DNA of 8,674 nt, from assembly GCA_007120615.1 (NCBI GenBank), contig SKNI01000579.1:1-8674 (forward strand), read 5' to 3'. Position 1 is the stretch's first letter; each line of letters starts with the position of its first letter. The DNA is from Myxococcales bacterium. Lineage in GTDB: Bacteria > Myxococcota_A > Bradymonadia > Bradymonadales > Bradymonadaceae. This document shows, piece by piece, positions 7,412 through 8,674 of this stretch. The position numbers and the translations under genes were made by a program. The notes beneath the pieces were generated by a model. The model ran no database searches. It had not been told where the DNA came from and saw only the letters and a list, made by a program, of their open reading frames with translations.

Positions 7412-7630
7412 CGGAGCGCCTGCTATTTAGGGAAATTAAGATTTGGGCGTAAGCGTTCTGGAACGTGGTCGGTTTTTGGAGTTGCCGCACTGCAAAGTCG
7501 TCGGCTTTTAGCGATGGTCGTCGACGCCCCAAGCCCTCGCTAACCCGGCAGTCATTAGAAGCGCCTCCCTTCCTTGCCCTTCCTCTGCGTCTCTACACCT
7601 CTCCGCGTCTCTGCGATTGCCCTTGCCCTT
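7412..7630 (-). repeat. Right arm of long inverted repeat
   Basis: This is the partner of 7131-7338. Its outer block (7572-7630) is the dispersed 3'-end module, oriented downstream of the minus-strand TPR gene exactly as the left arm's is downstream of the channel gene. Relative to the left arm it carries about 36 extra bases at 7507-7542, most of which form their own dyad. The arms have diverged but stay collinear over about 200 bp, which suggests two inverted copies of one element rather than a recent perfect duplication. Confidence 0.85.
7509..7542. repeat. Hairpin inserted in the right arm only
   Basis: TAGCGA (7509-7514) and TCGCTA (7537-7542) are perfect complements around 22 bases that include the palindrome CGTCGACG. 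The left arm has only a few bases at the equivalent point (7220-7226). This is therefore either an insertion into the right arm or a loss from the left. The stem is short, so confidence in a function is low. Confidence 0.45.
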
Positions 7631-7663
7631 CTCTCCTACCTCGTCCTTACCCCTCCCCATCTC

Positions 7664-8674
7664 TCACGAGAATCGCGACATCGAAAACCGTCTCGACCCC
7701 GACTCCGGGGGAATGACCGATCCCAATGCATAGCCCGCTCCCGAGTGTGGATCGGGGAGCCTGCCCATCTGCTGACCCAGTAGATATTCCCGGCGGGCGA
7801 TGGGGATGAAGAGCCCGTATTCGCCGATGCTCGCTGCGTTGAGCCGGGTCTTGGAGAGTAGATTCGACGCTTCCCCGTAGGCCTCCCGTGAGACCGCCAG
7901 GTCCGCCCGAAAGAGGTCGCTCAAGATATGAGAAGCTCGGATGACTCGCTCGTCTGTGTCGGTGAGAAGGGTGGAGAAGGCCTCGCCCTTGATCGTGAAA
8001 TCACAGATAAGAAGCTGGATGTAGATAATATGGGCTCGCGCCACAGCCTGACGTTCGTTGTCCTCTGTATCGGCGCCGAACGCGACGGCTTTGGTGAGCA
8101 TCTCGAAGGCATCTTCGGTGTCGCCTTTGTCGAAGAAGGCGTAGGCCCGGCGAATCAGGGCGTCAAAAGCCAACTGGCGATGCCCCACATTTTGTCCGAG
8201 TTCAAAGACGTGATGGAAATGTTCCTCGGCGATCGATGGGCGGCCCATGGCCAGGTAGAGATCTCCGAGATGAAATTGGACCTGGGCCCGCTGAATGGGC
8301 TGATTGCGGGTGCTATAATGGCTCATCGCTTCTACGAGATGGACCTCGGCCTGCTCCAGATTCTCCAGCGCGGCCAGGGCTCGGGCCAGCCCCATATGTG
8401 GGGAGTGCTCGGCCTGAAAATGGCGCGTCGATGAAATCGCCAGAGCCCGGGTGTAATTGTCGCGAGACTCGGTATAGAGCCCGGCCGCAAAATGGGCCTG
8501 TCCGAGCTCGTCAAGGCAGGAGAGCACATTATGAGGCACGTCTTCCTCTTCGAAGATCTCCATCGCATCTTTGAGGTGATCGACGGCTTCCAAAAAGCGG
8601 GCCTGACGGGTCAATACTTCGCCCATATAACGATGCAGTCGGGCGACCAGGGGGGCGTCCTGGAGTTTTTCGGC
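7664..8674 (-). CDS. TPR-repeat protein, N-terminus beyond window
   Basis: The frame is open from the stop at 7664-7666 to the window edge, giving 336 residues. An internal ATG at 8626 is not a convincing start, because a TPR helix (VARLHRYMGEVLTRQARF) runs straight through it. About five tetratricopeptide repeats of roughly 36-40 residues are visible, with the usual small and aromatic positions: for example LDELGQAHFAAGLYTESRDN, then FHLGDLYLAMGRPSIAEEHF, then RRAYAFFDKGDTEDAFEML. Two or three more degenerate helical pairs follow before a Ser/Arg-rich tail. TPR arrays bind partner proteins and have no catalytic role. The repeat style resembles the C-terminal half of large Ser/Thr kinase-ATPase-TPR or transcription-regulator proteins, but no kinase or ATPase motif is inside the window, so that is conjecture. 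It is convergent with the efflux operon. Confidence 0.82.
   Translation of the reverse strand, partial: AEKLQDAPLVARLHRYMGEVLTRQARFLEAVDHLKDAMEIFEEEDVPHNVLSCLDELGQAHFAAGLYTESRDNYTRALAISSTRHFQAEHSPHMGLARALAALENLEQAEVHLVEAMSHYSTRNQPIQRAQVQFHLGDLYLAMGRPSIAEEHFHHVFELGQNVGHRQLAFDALIRRAYAFFDKGDTEDAFEMLTKAVAFGADTEDNERQAVARAHIIYIQLLICDFTIKGEAFSTLLTDTDERVIRASHILSDLFRADLAVSREAYGEASNLLSKTRLNAASIGEYGLFIPIARREYLLGQQMGRLPDPHSGAGYALGSVIPPESGSRRFSMSRFS

Larger units (their letters stand above)
7097..7663. other. Convergent non-coding region built on a long imperfect inverted repeat
   Basis: These 567 bp lie between two convergent genes and contain no credible gene. Composition is highly asymmetric. On the plus strand 7101-7200 is 50 G, 34 A, 12 C and 4 T; 7561-7660 is the mirror image at 50 C, 32 T, 12 G and 6 A. 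The two ends are near-complementary and the middle contains further dyads (listed separately). No T-run of intrinsic-terminator type follows any hairpin. The pyrimidine-rich, G-poor strand that each read-through transcript would meet resembles Rho utilisation sequence, so a two-way termination zone is plausible but unproven. Confidence 0.75.

Noticed and set aside
7465..7480. Intrinsic terminator using the T-run at 7473-7477
   Set aside because: The run is only five T, is followed by GG, and has no adjacent GC-rich stem of suitable length ending at it.
7056..7532. Open frames across the inverted repeat (7056-7532 minus, 7030-7290 minus, 7465-7716 plus)
   Set aside because: They lie in strongly biased repeat DNA and give Pro/Ser/Leu-rich translations with no family features. 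They overlap real gene ends and lack clear ribosome binding sites.
7097..7663. Retron, group II intron or insertion sequence as the source of the hairpin region
   Set aside because: No reverse transcriptase or transposase is encoded next to it, and no intron domain V-like motif or flanking target duplication was seen. A non-autonomous element remains possible.
7928..8434. Plus-strand frame of 168 codons opposite the TPR gene
   Set aside because: The minus strand carries clear TPR periodicity over the same stretch. This frame is its complement and shows no protein-like features.

Overview
The window reads like ordinary chromosomal DNA from a GC-rich, double-membraned bacterium. It encodes a complete envelope-spanning ABC efflux system with a TolC-type outer membrane channel, and a periplasm-facing acyltransferase. 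The TPR protein and the PLLRGFG-type TolC resemble those of deltaproteobacterial or Myxococcota-like groups such as Bradymonadales, but that placement is inference from general familiarity and no marker gene is present.

Layout. A minus-strand gene (55-2133) encodes a membrane acyltransferase fused to an SGNH esterase-like domain, probably an O-acyltransferase for a surface glycan. A 239-bp divergent intergenic region (2134-2372) holds a GC-rich palindrome and small repeats. A tight plus-strand operon follows: HlyD/MacA-type adaptor (2373-3683), MacB/LolD-type ATPase (3680-4411), MacB/FtsX-type permease (4408-5613) and TolC-type channel (5606-7096). Successive genes overlap by 4, 4 and 8 nt, so translation is probably coupled. 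A 567-bp non-coding stretch (7097-7663) separates the operon from a convergent minus-strand TPR protein (7664 to the window edge, N-terminus missing).

How the genes work together. The four operon products should form one tripartite pump. The ATPase and permease sit in the inner membrane, the adaptor spans the periplasm, and the channel crosses the outer membrane. The substrate cannot be read from the sequence. The acyltransferase is divergently transcribed, and nothing beyond adjacency ties it to the pump.

Most unusual signal. The convergent intergenic region is a large interrupted, imperfect inverted repeat of about 500 bp (7131-7338 against 7412-7630), with extra hairpins in its centre. 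Its outer module is a purine-rich tract, then AAGGGC units, then AATCGCAGAGACGCGGAGAGG-like sequence. It follows the stop codon of both convergent genes in the same orientation relative to the gene. Part of it also follows the acyltransferase stop at the left edge of the window, where the hexanucleotide is expanded to seven copies. This looks like a dispersed 3'-end element, with transcription termination or a mobile hairpin repeat as candidate explanations. No defence system, CRISPR array, transposase, integrase, reverse transcriptase, tRNA or rRNA was seen.
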